Both the position numbers and the translations under genes were made by a program. Source: Truepera sp965215315 (GTDB taxonomy: Bacteria; Deinococcota; Deinococci; Deinococcales; Trueperaceae). Taken from it: a DNA stretch of 64,000 bases. Under the pieces are notes generated by a model that saw only the letters and a program-made list of their open reading frames with translations, searched no databases and was not told the DNA's origin. Of the stretch, positions 7,963 to 17,346 are shown in pieces (position 1 is the stretch's first letter; each line of letters begins with the position of its first letter). The stretch is taken from contig CBDCDB010000004.1 of the NCBI GenBank assembly GCA_965215315.1, positions 101,494-165,493 on the forward strand, given 5' to 3'.

Positions 7963-8715
7963 GTGAGAATCATTGCGATTGCCAACCAGAAGGGTGGTGT
8001 TGCGAAAACGACGACTGCCATCAACCTTGCTTCGGGTTTTTCGCTTCGGCGTGCCCGGACGCTCCTTATTGATCTCGATCCTCAAGCGAATGCAACTCAG
8101 AGCTTACAGCAACCCGAACTAGCCACGATTCCTTCGGTATTCGACGTCTTTAACGGCGTTCTCACGGTTGACGAAGCAGCGTACCGTGTTGGTGAACAGT
8201 TCGATCTAGTTGCGTCGCATATCAAACTGGCCAAACTCGAGCCGCAGCTACAAGGAGCGGTCGATTCTTACCGTCTCCGTGAAGCTCTGGAAGGGCTTCC
8301 TTATGATTATGTCGTTATTGATTGTCCCCCATCTTTGGGTGCGCTGACGACCAATGCCCTCGTAGCAGCGACGCATGTGCTCGTGCCCGTCACCGCAAGT
8401 TACTACGGCCTTAATGCTGTGGCTGACTTTATCGAAACGTTCAACCAGATACGCCGAATTGTCAATACCAAGCTTGAACTACTTGGTATTGTCGTAACTA
8501 TCTTCGATAGTCGGTTGACGATTTCCAATGATGTAATAAAGGTTCTACGAAAAACCTACGGGACAGCGATGCTCGAGACGGTCATCAACAAAACAGTACG
8601 GCTAGACGAAGCCGCAAGCGGACGGACGAGCATTTTCGAATATGACAGTTCATCACGCGGCGCTGAGGATTATACCCAGTTGCTCGAGGAGGTGCTTAAA
8701 CGTGCCGACTCGTAA
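7963..8715 (+). CDS. parA: ParA/Soj partition ATPase
   Basis: 250-residue Walker-type ATPase that moves or positions replicon copies on the nucleoid with ParB. The deviant Walker A NQKGGVAKTTTAINLA is at residues 8-23, the A' motif LLIDLDPQANAT follows, and Walker B is VVIDCPPSLG (about residue 120). There is no N-terminal DNA-binding extension, so it is the Soj-like short type. The start is GTG 7963; the Walker motif begins eight residues later, so no longer start is needed. The end overlaps the parB start by 14 bp, showing translational coupling. It lies 0.9 kb from the iterons as part of the replicon core. Confidence 0.95.
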   Translation: MRIIAIANQKGGVAKTTTAINLASGFSLRRARTLLIDLDPQANATQSLQQPELATIPSVFDVFNGVLTVDEAAYRVGEQFDLVASHIKLAKLEPQLQGAVDSYRLREALEGLPYDYVVIDCPPSLGALTTNALVAATHVLVPVTASYYGLNAVADFIETFNQIRRIVNTKLELLGIVVTIFDSRLTISNDVIKVLRKTYGTAMLETVINKTVRLDEAASGRTSIFEYDSSSRGAEDYTQLLEEVLKRADS

Positions 8716-9508
8716 ACGGGGCCTTCAGGGAGATGTGAAATCCGAGAATCGTAGTGGTGGAGACCATCCTCTAGCTGAACGTGAGGGTCGTAACGAAAAC
8801 GCTCTACTGGTGCCGCTAAGTCGGCTTAGGCCTGACCCGGATCAGCCCCGTAAAGTGTTCGATGAAACTGCCCTTGCAGAACTTGCACGTTCAGTCCAAG
8901 AGCACGGTATCCTTCAGCCACTCATCGTCTATGCTGAAAGTGAGTTGTACTATATTATTGCAGGCGAGCGGCGTTTCCGTGCGGCGCAGCGCGCTGGGCT
9001 TGACGCTGCGCCGGTACAGGTAGTCCACGACCGTCGTCGGATCAAAGAGCTTCAACTTGTAGAGAACTTACAACGTGAAGATCTTGCCTTGATGGACGAA
9101 GCGAGAGCCCTGGGCAATCTGCAAAAGGAACTAAGCGCAAGTGTAAGGGGACTCGAGCAAGCAACAGGAAAATCGAAAAGCTACGTATCAAGAAGGCTTG
9201 CGCTACTCAAGATGCCGCTCGATGTCCAAAGAATGCTTGAAGAATCCCCTCAGCTTTTTTCACAAGCTGAAGCAGTTGCACAAATTGCCGATACGGAACG
9301 GCGAGAGGCGCGGATCAATGTCCTGCTTCATGGAACGGCAAGAGGGGAGACGAATAAGAGGACGCGTGGACGACCGGTCAAGCCGTTTGAGCTGAAAAAA
9401 AAGCGTTCAGGGGCGTTCGATCTCGTCGTCAAATTCCGTCCTGGAGAATCGGATATAGCCGCGCTCGTCAAGCAGCTCAAAGCATTGGTGAGTGAACTCG
9501 AAAAATAA
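8702..9508 (+). CDS. parB: ParB/Spo0J partition protein
   Basis: 268-residue centromere-binding CTPase. The ParB/Srx domain contains PDPDQPRKVFDE and the CTP-binding motif IAGERRFRAAQRAGL, then LQLVENLQREDLALMDEARAL; the helix-turn-helix follows (LEQATGKSKSYVSRRLALL), and a short C-terminal dimerisation region contains FDLVVKFRPGESDIAALVKQL. I chose GTG 8702, which lies 7 nt after GAGGAGGTG inside the parA 3' end; the longer frame from 8642 would overlap parA by more than 70 bp. Two hairpins follow the stop. It probably binds the parS-like site upstream of parA. Confidence 0.93.
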   Translation: MPTRKRGLQGDVKSENRSGGDHPLAEREGRNENALLVPLSRLRPDPDQPRKVFDETALAELARSVQEHGILQPLIVYAESELYYIIAGERRFRAAQRAGLDAAPVQVVHDRRRIKELQLVENLQREDLALMDEARALGNLQKELSASVRGLEQATGKSKSYVSRRLALLKMPLDVQRMLEESPQLFSQAEAVAQIADTERREARINVLLHGTARGETNKRTRGRPVKPFELKKKRSGAFDLVVKFRPGESDIAALVKQLKALVSELEK

Positions 9509-9599
9509 TCAAGGCACGAGAGCTTGGCTGGAGGCGTTTCACAAGGGGAAAGTCTGTCAGTTCCACCAGCTCGAGACGTTCCCTCAGCTAAGATTGTAC

Positions 9600-9648
9600 A
9601 AACCGTAACCATCCCTTACGGTTTAGACGCTAGCCCCAAGCTGGCGTC
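9600..9648 (+). terminator. Tandem hairpins after parB
   Basis: First hairpin: AAACCGTAA (9600-9608) with TTACGGTTT (9616-9624). Second: GACGCTAGC (9626-9634) with GCTGGCGTC (9640-9648, one G-T pair), followed by TTCTTCT. Together they look like the end of the parAB transcript. Confidence 0.6.
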
Positions 9649-10167
9649 TTCTTCTACAAGGTCTGCTCTCTGCGGCGAATATCTCAGGAGTCAACGTCAC
9701 TAGGTAAATTTGTCAGCGCTTAAAGCCTGCAATTTTGAGAGGGTGGTTGCTCGAGCCATAGTGCGACTGAACCCCCAAAAGAAAGGTTGGGTCGCTACCT
9801 CGGGAAAGAACGAACCCTTTCTCTATTACGAACCCGAACAGTTTTACCGAAGCTCAGGCTTCGCTGTTTGAGATTTTCTTGTTGAGTCATTTGTAGCGTT
9901 GAAAGCGGACAGTATCTCTAAGGTCAACGCTAAAGGGAAGACATCTTGAGGTTTGTGATTCGAGAGCTTTGAAAGTACAGTTTGAAGGTTGAGGGCTCGA
10001 GTTGTTGCGGTTGTAGAGATGATCCAAGCCAATTTGGGTGAACAGCAGAGCGTCATCAGATACGTTCACTCAGAACAGCAGGGCGAGCTGTTCGAGTAAT
10101 CGTCTTTCTGTAATGAGCAACTCGTCTGCTAGCATTTCCAACAGAGGTTGACACAGGTGTCACCTTA
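9649..10167. other. Gap between parB and IS630 copy A
   Basis: About 520 bp without a convincing gene. Two partly similar stretches (about 9735-9765 and 9965-10000, both with TTG..CTCGAG) hint at an old duplication. Just before the IS, TGACAC-AG-GTGTCA (10149-10162) is an inverted repeat overlapping a TTGACA box; whatever it drove has been cut off by the insertion. Confidence 0.4.
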
Positions 10168-11149
10168 CAGCGATTTGCGCTAGCTTTGATATAGCGTCAT
10201 AGTGGAGCATGGCATACTCACTCGACTTACGCGAACGAATTGTCGAAGCGGTAGCGGAAGGGCAGAAGCATCAGGACGTTGCAGCGCGCTTCAAGGTAGG
10301 CGTGGCGACGGTGCGGCGTTACCTCAGCCGCTCACGGGGAGCTGGCAGCCAAGGCACCACCGGGCCGCAGCGCGTTAATTCCAGCCGAAGCGTATGAGCT
10401 GCTAAGCGAACAAGTCAGACAGCATAACCAGGTCACCCTGGCCAGACACTGCGAACTCTGGGAAGAACAGCAGGGCGTCAAGGTCAGCATCGTAGCCATG
10501 TGCCGCACGATGCAGCGTGCTGATCTATCGAGAAAAAAAGACGTTGGGAGCGAGTGAACGTGACGAAGGGCAACGCTTGCGCTGGCTGGCTAAAGTGTTC
10601 TGTGTTGACCCAGGCAAAGTCGTCTTTGTCGATGAGAGCGGCTTTAACTTTGCTATGACACCTCTCTACGCCCGTGCTCCGAAGGGGGAACGCGCTTACA
10701 ACCAAGTGCCCCGTAACCGGGGTGAGAATACCAGCCTCATCGCCACCCTTTCCCTTAACGGACTGCAAGCTCCTATGACACTTCAGGGCAGCGTTGACGG
10801 CCTTGCGTTCGAGACCTATGTCGAGCAGATGCTTGTACCTACCCTTACCCCAGGTCAGATCGTTGTGCTTGACAACCACCGTATCCATAAAGGCGATAGG
10901 GTCGCCGAATTGCTGGCTTCCAAAGGCTGCTCGCTGCTTTTCCTGCCACCTTACTCACCGGACCTGAACCCCATCGAAGAAGCGCTTTCTAAAATCAAGA
11001 CCTTCGTCAAAGCGAGCCAGGCACGAGCTCGAGACGCCCTCGATCAAGCCATTGCCGCTGCCCTGAAAACCATCTCCTTGCAAGACATCCTTGGCTGGTT
11101 CGGTCATTCCGGCTATAACCTACGCTATCAGTGATTACGCAAAGCGCTG
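10168..11149 (+). mobile_element. IS630-family insertion sequence, copy A
   Basis: 982 bp, bounded by TA on both sides (10166-10167 and 11150-11151), the typical IS630/Tc1 target duplication. The inverted ends are CAGCGATTTGCG on the left and CAGCGCTTTGCG as the reverse complement of the right end. The same element in opposite orientation, also 982 bp and also flanked by TA, is at 30495-31476. It abuts a truncated IS3 element on the right whose missing half is not present on the left, so DNA was lost on one side. Confidence 0.92.
10209..11134 (+). CDS. IS630 transposase split over three frames
   Basis: The start is MAYSLDLRERIVEAVAEG with the helix-turn-helix (DVAARFKVGVATVRRYL), in frame to 10397. 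The middle part (ELAAKAPPGRSALIPAEAYEL and on) is in a second frame from about 10339 to 10550. The catalytic part is in a third frame from about 10517: D in VVFVDESGFN, D in IVVLDNHRIH, E in PDLNPIEEALSKIK. The frame changes coincide with a GGGG run near 10337 and an A7 run at 10532-10538. The copy at 30510 has the same interruptions, so they predate the last transposition. Either frameshifting makes the full protein or the copies were moved in trans. Confidence 0.8.
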
Positions 11150-11151
11150 TA

Positions 11152-11363
11152 GAGTTGACCCGCCAGCCTTCACGCTGTAGGAGGATATGGATACGCCGGT
11201 AGCCGTAACGAATCCTTACAGCAGCGATCTCCTCCATGCGCTTGCGGATAGGCGCGTCGAGCAGGGGACGTTTGGGTTGGTAGCGAATAGCCGAACGATG
11301 TGCTCCAATCACCCTGGCCGCTCGACGTTCGCTCACCCTCCAGGCGTCTTGTAACTTCAGCAC
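11152..11363 (-). pseudogene. IS3-family OrfB, N-terminal fragment
   Basis: Begins LKLQDAWRVSERRAARVIGAHRSAIRY and continues to RIHILLQREGWRVN, the N-terminal domain of an IS3 (IS407/IS2-like) OrfB, then stops at the TA where IS630 copy A begins. The catalytic domain is absent from the other side of that element. Confidence 0.8.
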
Positions 11364-11386
11364 GAGTTCCCGCTTCGCTGCTGACT

Positions 11387-11653
11387 TTAAAGCTTTTTTC
11401 CCAGCACGTCCTGCAACATCGCCTTATCGAGACTCAAGTCGGCTACGAGTTGCTTGAGCTTGCGGTTCTCCTCTTCGAGCTGCCTGAGCCGACGCAATTC
11501 GGACACGCCGAGCCCCGAGAACTTCTTCTTCCAGTTGTAGAAGGTGTTCTCTGACACGCCCATCTTCCGGCACACCTCAGCGACTGTTACCCCTGACTCT
11601 GCCTGCTTGAGGGCAAAGGCGATCTGCTCTTCGGTAAACTTCGACCTTTTCAT
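11387..11653 (-). CDS. IS3-family transposase OrfA (orphan)
   Basis: 88 residues, MKRSKFTEEQIAFALKQAESG with helix-turn-helix VAEVCRKMGVSENTFYNWKKKF and a C-terminal zipper (LRQLEEENRKLKQLVADLSLDKAML). ATG 11653 follows AAGGAGGC. The end contains GGGAAAAAAGC, an A6G run of the kind used for -1 frameshifting into OrfB. The partner OrfB is truncated, so this element cannot transpose by itself. It is a different IS3 lineage from the pair at 2582 and 17279. Confidence 0.85.
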   Translation of the reverse strand: MKRSKFTEEQIAFALKQAESGVTVAEVCRKMGVSENTFYNWKKKFSGLGVSELRRLRQLEEENRKLKQLVADLSLDKAMLQDVLGKKL

Positions 11654-11719
11654 ACGAGCCTCCTTAAAGCTCTAGATTAGGTCGTTTTCTCCACTTTAGC
11701 CTGGACTCGTTTTCTGGAA

Positions 11720-11905
11720 GCAGGTCACCGGGCGGCCTCAGCGGTACTGAGTTCGCCGCGTAGCACCGACAACACGATTTGCTCCTTGACCTCTGCGCTC
11801 CACGTCTTTCGTTGCTTGCCCATAATCTTCCTCTAAATTCCTCAACCCTTGCATAGTTTGGGTCTCGTTTGGAAGTGATCGTTGGAGCAGTACCGTAAGT
11901 CTGTT
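11720..11905 (-). pseudogene. Remnant of another IS3-type element: terminal repeat and start of OrfA
   Basis: On the minus strand, a terminal sequence (GGTACTGCTCCAACGATCAC, around 11870-11890) leads to ATG 11823 and MGKQRKTWSAEVKEQIVLSV, the start of an OrfA like that of the element at 48244. The frame stops after EAARR where similarity would continue with QHGVNE. The same terminal motif is found at 39440-39470 and at 49330-49350. Confidence 0.6.
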
Positions 11906-11935
11906 CCCGGGAGAGACGGCTCAACCCTCGTTTAA

Positions 11936-12145
11936 GGTGTTTGGCTGTGTGGGGGTACAGTTGAGTTAGACGTTACCCCGCGCTGGGAGTCAGCGAATAC
12001 CGATATTGCCACCGTTGATACGTCTAGCGGACTGATTACGGCGCAGCTTACGGGTGGAAACACCGAAGTTACAGTGTCAGAAGCCGAGTACGGTACCGAA
12101 GCAGTAGTTGCTGTCAGTGTGGCAGTCGTTGACCCCGTGCCCTGA
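11936..12145 (+). pseudogene. Bacterial Ig-like (Big_2) domain, C-terminal fragment
   Basis: An open frame without start codon reads VELDVTPRWESANTDIATVD, then GLITAQLTGGNTEVTVS, and ends VAVVDPVP-stop at 12143. The W-x-S-x-N-x-x-I-A-T-V pattern followed by G-L-I-T-A is typical of group 2 Ig-like domains of secreted proteins. Only the last domain is left; the upstream part is replaced by IS remnants. Confidence 0.65.
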
Positions 12146-12247
12146 CCGCAACAGACGAGTTATAACTCTTGATTTCACATATACCCTTACATAAGACTAT
12201 TTCAGAGCGACGCATAACCAGACATCGGAGGTTGTGATGTACAAGCG

Positions 12248-13107
12248 TTACTCATGCTGTCTCCCTATATCTATCTCTTGTTGTTTTTGTTTGCTGAAGT
12301 CGAGGTTTGCGTAGACGCCGTAGTGGTCGCTAGGAACTACCTGCAACTGAGGTGTCGGCTGAGTACCGAAAATACCAGCGTCCAGCACGCCAGGGTAAGG
12401 CAACTCTGTGTCGAAAACGTCCCACAGGAGAATCCAGTCAACCCGCAGCGGAATCTCGAGCGTCGGCGCGTCTTGCCAGCGTGGGTTGCGCCAGAAGTCG
12501 AGCGTCGATTCGGGCGAGCGGCCTTCCCTCTCGGCCTGGAAACGCGCGAGATCATGCCAGCTAGAGCCGGGTCCTCTACTTAACAGTGTCTGCTGGTCTT
12601 TTAAGAACCGGTAGATGCTCGAGTCCGGGGTAGCGTTGAAATCGCCGCACAGTATCTCATAACACCCTTCCTTTGAGCGTGCCTCGATCCAAGCCGCGAC
12701 CTGCGCCATTTGAGCCTCCCTAGACACGATGTTCTCCCAATCCAAGTGGACGTTTGTTATTGCGACCTCAGTGCTACCAACGCTCACGCGTGCTCGGAGC
12801 CCACAGTTCGTCAGTGCCGGTAAGTCGGTGTTCCACCCAGCCTCGACAACGCGCACGGCTGCTTGCTTAAAAATGCCAGCCCCTCGTCCAGGTCGTCTGG
12901 GTAGAGCCGAGTCTCGACGCAATCGTAGCCGCACCGCTCTGCAAGGTATTCAGCGGCGTCGCGCCCATCGTGCTCCCCTACCTGCGCCGCCACCTCTTGC
13001 AGGGCGACGACGTCGGCGTCGAGGCGCACAAGTTCCTCGCCCGCTGCGTCCAACCGCTCCGGCCAGCGGACATTCGCATTCCAAAGGTTGTAGGTCGCGA
13101 TTCTCAT
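12248..13107 (-). pseudogene. Endonuclease/exonuclease/phosphatase-family protein, one frameshift
   Basis: Metal-dependent hydrolase fold shared by exonuclease III, DNase I and inositol phosphatases. The first part (MRIATYNLWNANVRWPERLD, VALQEVAAQVGEHDGRDAAE) runs to 12811; the rest is in another frame (VAITNVHLDWENI, EILCGDFNATPDSS, SDHYGVYANLDF). Catalytic features are present on both sides: N of TYNLWN, E of LQEV, the GDFNATP motif and the final SDHYGV. The break lies in a short T run near 12867 (minus strand ATTTTTAAG), where one missing base explains it. Without that change the protein would be about 286 residues. It could be a recent pseudogene or a sequencing error. There is no signal peptide. 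Confidence 0.8.
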
Positions 13108-13349
13108 AGCTCTATTTTAGATAGTTTGGGAAGCTCCCTCGCCGTTAAGTTCAAGAGCTTCGTCAATGCGTCCTTTATTCCTGTTTGGTGCGCTTGTTTT
13201 TGAGGCTCCACACATCAACTTAGATTGTTCGTTCCCCATGTCAGGTTTTCAGATTACCTCTCACTGGTTTATCAGAGGCACATAAATTACGTTGTGACAG
13301 GAAGGCTCATACTACGACCATAACGAAAGTCAATCCAGTCAGTTCGTCG

Positions 13350-13568
13350 TTACTCGGTGACCGTGTCGTAGCTAATGGCGTTCCAAGCCGTACCGTTTTT
13401 TCCTCTCGCCTCACCTTCAGTTTGCGCTTTAACCATACGGGCGACCGAGCTCGTTGATTCATTTGTATAGTTGTCGCGAGCGGCGCGGGCTAGCCCATAG
13501 TCGTTGAATGAACCTTTCAAAGTCCAGTCAGTCTTTTGTTTGATTTTTAGAAAAACGTAGAAGGGCAT
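13350..13568 (-). CDS. Small hypothetical protein
   Basis: 72 residues starting MPFYVFLKIKQKTDWTLKGSF, basic and charged with many Ala/Asn/Thr in the second half. I do not recognise it. There is no strong ribosome site before ATG 13568. The even residue composition and lack of overlap with another gene favour a real gene, but it may be chance. Confidence 0.35.
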   Translation of the reverse strand: MPFYVFLKIKQKTDWTLKGSFNDYGLARAARDNYTNESTSSVARMVKAQTEGEARGKNGTAWNAISYDTVTE

Positions 13569-13639
13569 AATCGACTATAGGCTTCTATAGAGGTAACTTC
13601 TCCTTGGCGTCACCATATGATTCTGAGAAACTTGTTCAG

Positions 13640-13795
13640 ATCATAGCTTTGCAGGAAACTTGAATGCTCATAGCTTCATACCGAAAGCTTTATGGGTTTG
13701 CTACTTTACGGTAACTCCCAGCAACAAATCTATTACGCTGCGTATTCAATCAAATGGGCTTAGCAACTCAACCACTTAGGTAAATACAGTTGTGA
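13640..13795 (+). repeat. Decayed, internally deleted copy of the 58200-58550 locus
   Basis: Shared stretches with 58200-58550 in the same order: TGCTCA at the start, a GGTTTGCTAC block, CAGCAA.AAATCTAT, then after a deletion TTCAATCAA, a GCAAC.CAACCACTTAG block and AAATA. At 58261 these encode a small domain protein; here the middle of that gene is missing, so this is a relic. Confidence 0.6.
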
Positions 13796-13871
13796 CATGC
13801 CGTCTCGAAATCTAATTGTAATTGGGATTTTTCAGACGTTGATAAAAAGACAAGTTTCAGGACGTAACTAG

Positions 13872-14685
13872 GTTCTGTTGACATTCTCATGTCAAGCATT
13901 GTTAGAGAAGGGCATGAGCAAGGTGAAACTTGAAGCTAAGCAATGGCGTAAAATCAGGGCATTTTTAGATGAGACGCCAGAGGTGTATGTAGGACGAGAG
14001 AAACAGTGTCGCAAATTCGTTGAGGGCGTGCTGTGGATATTGCGAAGCGGTTCGCAGTAGCGACTTTTACCCGATAAGTATGGCACTGGAACAGCGTTTA
14101 TAAGCGTTTCGATAGATGGCGTGAACGGGGCGTATGGGAAAAGATGTTTGAGCACTTTGCCGAGGACCCTGACATGGAAAGTCTGATGTTAGACAGCTCA
14201 GTCATTCGCGCTCATGCGTGTTCAGCGGGTGCGCCGCACAAAAAGGGGGACAAGTTGCACAAGCCCTCGGCTATAGTCGAGGCGGATTTAGCACTAATAC
14301 ACGTAAGCGTCGATGCTTTGGGTAACCCTCTACGCTTACTGCTCACTCCTGGTCAAGTCCACGAAGTACCTTACGCTCAAGCACTACCAAAAGACTATGA
14401 AGCTGAGTTCGTCTTCGGGGACAAAGCCTATGATGCCGCGTCCATCCTCACAATGATTGCTGATATGCGGGCTGAAGCGGTGATTGCGCCTAAGAAAAAC
14501 CGCAAGAAACAACGAAATTATGACAAGGAGCATTACAAAGAGCGTCATTTGGTTGAGTGCTTTTTCAATAAGCTCAAGCACTTTAGGCGCTGCTTCTCAA
14601 GGTTTGACAAGTTTGCTCGTAACTACCTCAGCTTCTTACACTTCGCTTCCACACTCATTTGGCTTAGGTGGAATGTCAACAGAAC
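13872..14685 (+). mobile_element. IS5-family insertion sequence
   Basis: 814 bp with perfect 15-bp inverted ends (GTTCTGTTGACATTC) and a 4-bp CTAG duplication at 13868-13871 and 14686-14689. Element length, termini and the CTAG target fit the IS427/IS1031-type groups. The transposase inside is broken. Confidence 0.88.
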
Positions 14686-14689
14686 CTAG
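13914..14689 (+). pseudogene. IS5-family transposase, amber codon plus frameshift
   Basis: MSKVKLEAKQWRKIRAFLDE starts the usual IS5 N-terminus. At 14058 the expected W of SQWRLLP is TAG, and a single-base shift near 14090 moves the frame (WNSVYKRFDRWRERG resumes). The catalytic part from 14144 is intact: D in LMLDSSVIRAH, D in FVFGDKAYDA, E in RHLVECFFNKLK. With two lesions it is probably inactive, although the inverted repeats are perfect. Confidence 0.85.
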
Positions 14690-15000
14690 CTGCCAAAAGC
14701 ATGCTGAGACGCTCATAGCTCGACCTGGCTAAAAATGGTGGTTTTTCGAACACTAGCAACTCGGAAAACAACCTCTAAATCTATCTTTAGTCAAGCTGTA
14801 GACTTTTTCACACCACGGTACTCTGCTACTTGTTAACCTTTCTTAACTGACTGCCTAAGACAACCTAAGGCCAACTTGCAGAGCAACAACGACTCACAGA
14901 TCGTTGGTCGGTGCTGTTTTTAAGAAAATTTGTCTGAGCTTCAGCAATAACGGATGTGCGTCTACCTTAGCGCGCGCACGCACACTCAAAGGAGGCCGAA
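14690..15000. other. Upstream region of the sugar-dehydrogenase gene
   Basis: 311 bp with no gene. It holds the probable promoter of the following lipoprotein gene, but I could not fix -35/-10 boxes. A short direct repeat CCTAAG-ACAA-CCTAAG lies around 14855. The strong ribosome site AAAGGAGG ends the region. Confidence 0.4.
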
Positions 15001-16857
15001 ATGACCCGTCCACATCTTTCACCCCGCCGTAGGTCCTTGCAGCGCCGTGGGTATGCTGCGGCGTTAGGTGCGCTGCTAACCCTGAGCGCCTGTTCACAAT
15101 CTGCAGTTGAGGGTCAGAAAGACCTTAACGCAAAAGAACTAAGCGAAAAAACCGAGCTACAAAGTAGCCTCTCACGTCTCAATTTTCAAGCTGTCAATAA
15201 CCTTTCCGATCTGACGTGGACAAGCGTTACGAATGGCTGGGGGCCGGTAGAAAAGGATTTAAGTAACGGAGAGAAGGCTACGGGTGATGGTAAGCCGTTA
15301 ACGATCAACGGAGTGAGTTACCTTCGCGGTCTAGGCGTCCATGCCGATTCGTCAGTGGTCTACAACTTGGATAAAGCTTGCACCCGTTTGACCGCTAGAG
15401 TCGGTGTTGACGACGAGGTAGGTAGCCGCGGCTCAGTAAGCTTTCAAGCCTACGCCGACGGCCAGAAGCTCTATGATTCAGGCACCTTGACGGGCAGAAA
15501 TTCGTCTAGGAAACTTGACATCAACCTCACCGGTAAACAGCGGCTCGAGCTGGTCGTTACGGACGCGGGCGACAGTCGCAGTCACGATCATGCAGACTGG
15601 GTTGAGCCTCGGCTCGAGTGTCAACCTCAGACCAATTCGCCAGGGGCGCAGCAAACTGTCGCGCTCAAGGTGCCCCCAGCGTCAAGGAGTGCTCCTTTTG
15701 ACAAGCCGCGTTCGCTCAAGGTTCCCGCTGGTTTTAGCGTCTCGGTCTACGCACGTATTACCAAAGCCCGCTTTATGCAACCACTGCCGGGCGGCGACTT
15801 ATTAGTGTCGCAGCCGTCTACCGGTAAAGTGTTACGCGTCCAGCCCGGTATAGACGGTGCGGGCGTAGTAAACACCTTCGCCTCTGGCCTCAAGAACCCA
15901 CATGACGTGGTACTCCACACAGTTGACGGTGTTAGCTATTTGTATCTGGCCGAAAGCAACCGGGTGACGCGCTCAGTCTATGGCGGCGGCGATACCACCC
16001 GACGCGCCGCCCAGACGGTTGTAGCTAATCTGCCCGACTCGAGTACCCCAGAACTTAAGGGAGCCTACTCGCACGCCCTTAAAAACATCGCGTTGGGCTT
16101 AGACCATAAACTCTATGTGTCGGTGGCGTCAGCGACCAACCAAAGCCCCTCAGATGTGACTGCCACGTTTAAGCGCGCCACCATCTACCAATACAACGCT
16201 AACGGTAGCGGCAGGAAACTGTTCGCCGAGGGTATCCGCAACGCCGAAGGGTTAGCCTTTGCACCTAACAGTAATGACCTTTGGATCGTTGTCAACAACC
16301 GCGATAACCTCGCCTATCCTTTCCACAACGACTGGCAAAACGACGGTACTGGCGATGATTACGGCAAGGTGATCCAGAGTTACGTGGACAATCATCCGCC
16401 TGAAGAATTTATCAAGGTGCGTCAAGGGGGTAATTACGGCTGGCCGTACTGTAATCCCAATCCCGATAGCGGTTTAACCAATATGCCTTTCGACCGCGAC
16501 GTGCAGAATAACGCCGACGGCTCTAAACTCAACTGCGCCAAGGCCGACCGGATTACGCAGGGTATTCAGGCGCATTCCGCGCCGCTGGGCCTGAGCTTTT
16601 GGCAAGACGGCGCAGCCGTAGCCCTACACGGCTGCTGGAACTGCTCGAGGTTCGTGGGTCATAAAGTCATCTATTTCCCCTGGACGGCAGCAGGTTTGCC
16701 TGGCAAAGCGCAGGATTTAGTCAGCGGCTGGGTCACTAACGCAGTAAAAAAAGAACGCTGGGGCCGTCCGGTAGACGTCGTAGCTGACACTAGCGGTAAT
16801 CTATTCGTCTCTGATGATTACGCTAATGCTGTCTATAAACTTAGCCCAAGTAGATAA
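15001..16857 (+). CDS. Secreted lipoprotein: NPCBM domain fused to PQQ-type glucose/sorbosone dehydrogenase
   Basis: 618 residues. Lipoprotein signal with lipobox LSAC (Cys31), so it is anchored outside the membrane. Residues about 75-205 form an NPCBM carbohydrate-binding module (YLRGLGVHADSSVVY, RVGVDDEVGSRG, the final HADWVEPRLEC). From about residue 235 (LKVPAGFSVSVYARI) a six-blade glucose/sorbosone-dehydrogenase-like propeller follows, with repeated blade motifs and GGNYGWPYCNP near residue 480. Such enzymes oxidise sugars or use PQQ; the quinone ligands cannot be confirmed by eye. The start has AAAGGAGG 5 nt upstream. No partner gene is adjacent; the carbohydrate ABC importer is 2 kb downstream on the other strand. 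Confidence 0.85.
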   Translation: MTRPHLSPRRRSLQRRGYAAALGALLTLSACSQSAVEGQKDLNAKELSEKTELQSSLSRLNFQAVNNLSDLTWTSVTNGWGPVEKDLSNGEKATGDGKPLTINGVSYLRGLGVHADSSVVYNLDKACTRLTARVGVDDEVGSRGSVSFQAYADGQKLYDSGTLTGRNSSRKLDINLTGKQRLELVVTDAGDSRSHDHADWVEPRLECQPQTNSPGAQQTVALKVPPASRSAPFDKPRSLKVPAGFSVSVYARITKARFMQPLPGGDLLVSQPSTGKVLRVQPGIDGAGVVNTFASGLKNPHDVVLHTVDGVSYLYLAESNRVTRSVYGGGDTTRRAAQTVVANLPDSSTPELKGAYSHALKNIALGLDHKLYVSVASATNQSPSDVTATFKRATIYQYNANGSGRKLFAEGIRNAEGLAFAPNSNDLWIVVNNRDNLAYPFHNDWQNDGTGDDYGKVIQSYVDNHPPEEFIKVRQGGNYGWPYCNPNPDSGLTNMPFDRDVQNNADGSKLNCAKADRITQGIQAHSAPLGLSFWQDGAAVALHGCWNCSRFVGHKVIYFPWTAAGLPGKAQDLVSGWVTNAVKKERWGRPVDVVADTSGNLFVSDDYANAVYKLSPSR

Positions 16858-17074
16858 GGGGGCCACAACTTTGTCTTGGGCTGTTACAGAACACGGTAGC
16901 GCCGCTAGATTCACACTCCATACCTTCTTCAAGTCGTTCTCGCCCTAAGTAGCCAATCTTGACGTGCGCCCAGCAGAAGACACCGGGCACACGTTTTATT
17001 CCTGTGTGTAACTTGCGAGAGTTTACCTCAGGGCCTAACATCCAAAATCGTCTTAGCTGCGTATCTGATAGTAG

Positions 17075-17106
17075 AACCCCGCGTCATCCCCCCGGCGACG
17101 CGGGGT
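17075..17106 (+). terminator. Hairpin terminator
   Basis: AACCCCGCGTC (17075-17085) pairs perfectly with GACGCGGGGTT (17096-17106), 10-nt loop, then TTCT. It is 220 bp after the lipoprotein stop and also suits the opposite strand, toward which the broken RES gene ends. Confidence 0.7.
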
Positions 17107-17346
17107 TTTCTATGTCACTCTTAAGCTGCAAGCTGACATTTGAGTTAAAGGATTGCGTCAACGCCGTGCTTGCGCTCGTTAACCGCACAAAGGTTTCTAT
17201 GGAGATGTCTTTCTAACCCTGGTCGCGACTCGCCTTCGCTTCTTCGATGAGCCGTGCAACCCGGTCTTCATATTCAAAAGAAATGGACCCAAGAATCGAG
17301 ACAGACCCCTTGGTTGAAAGCGCTAGGCTTTCAGAAAGGGGAAGAA

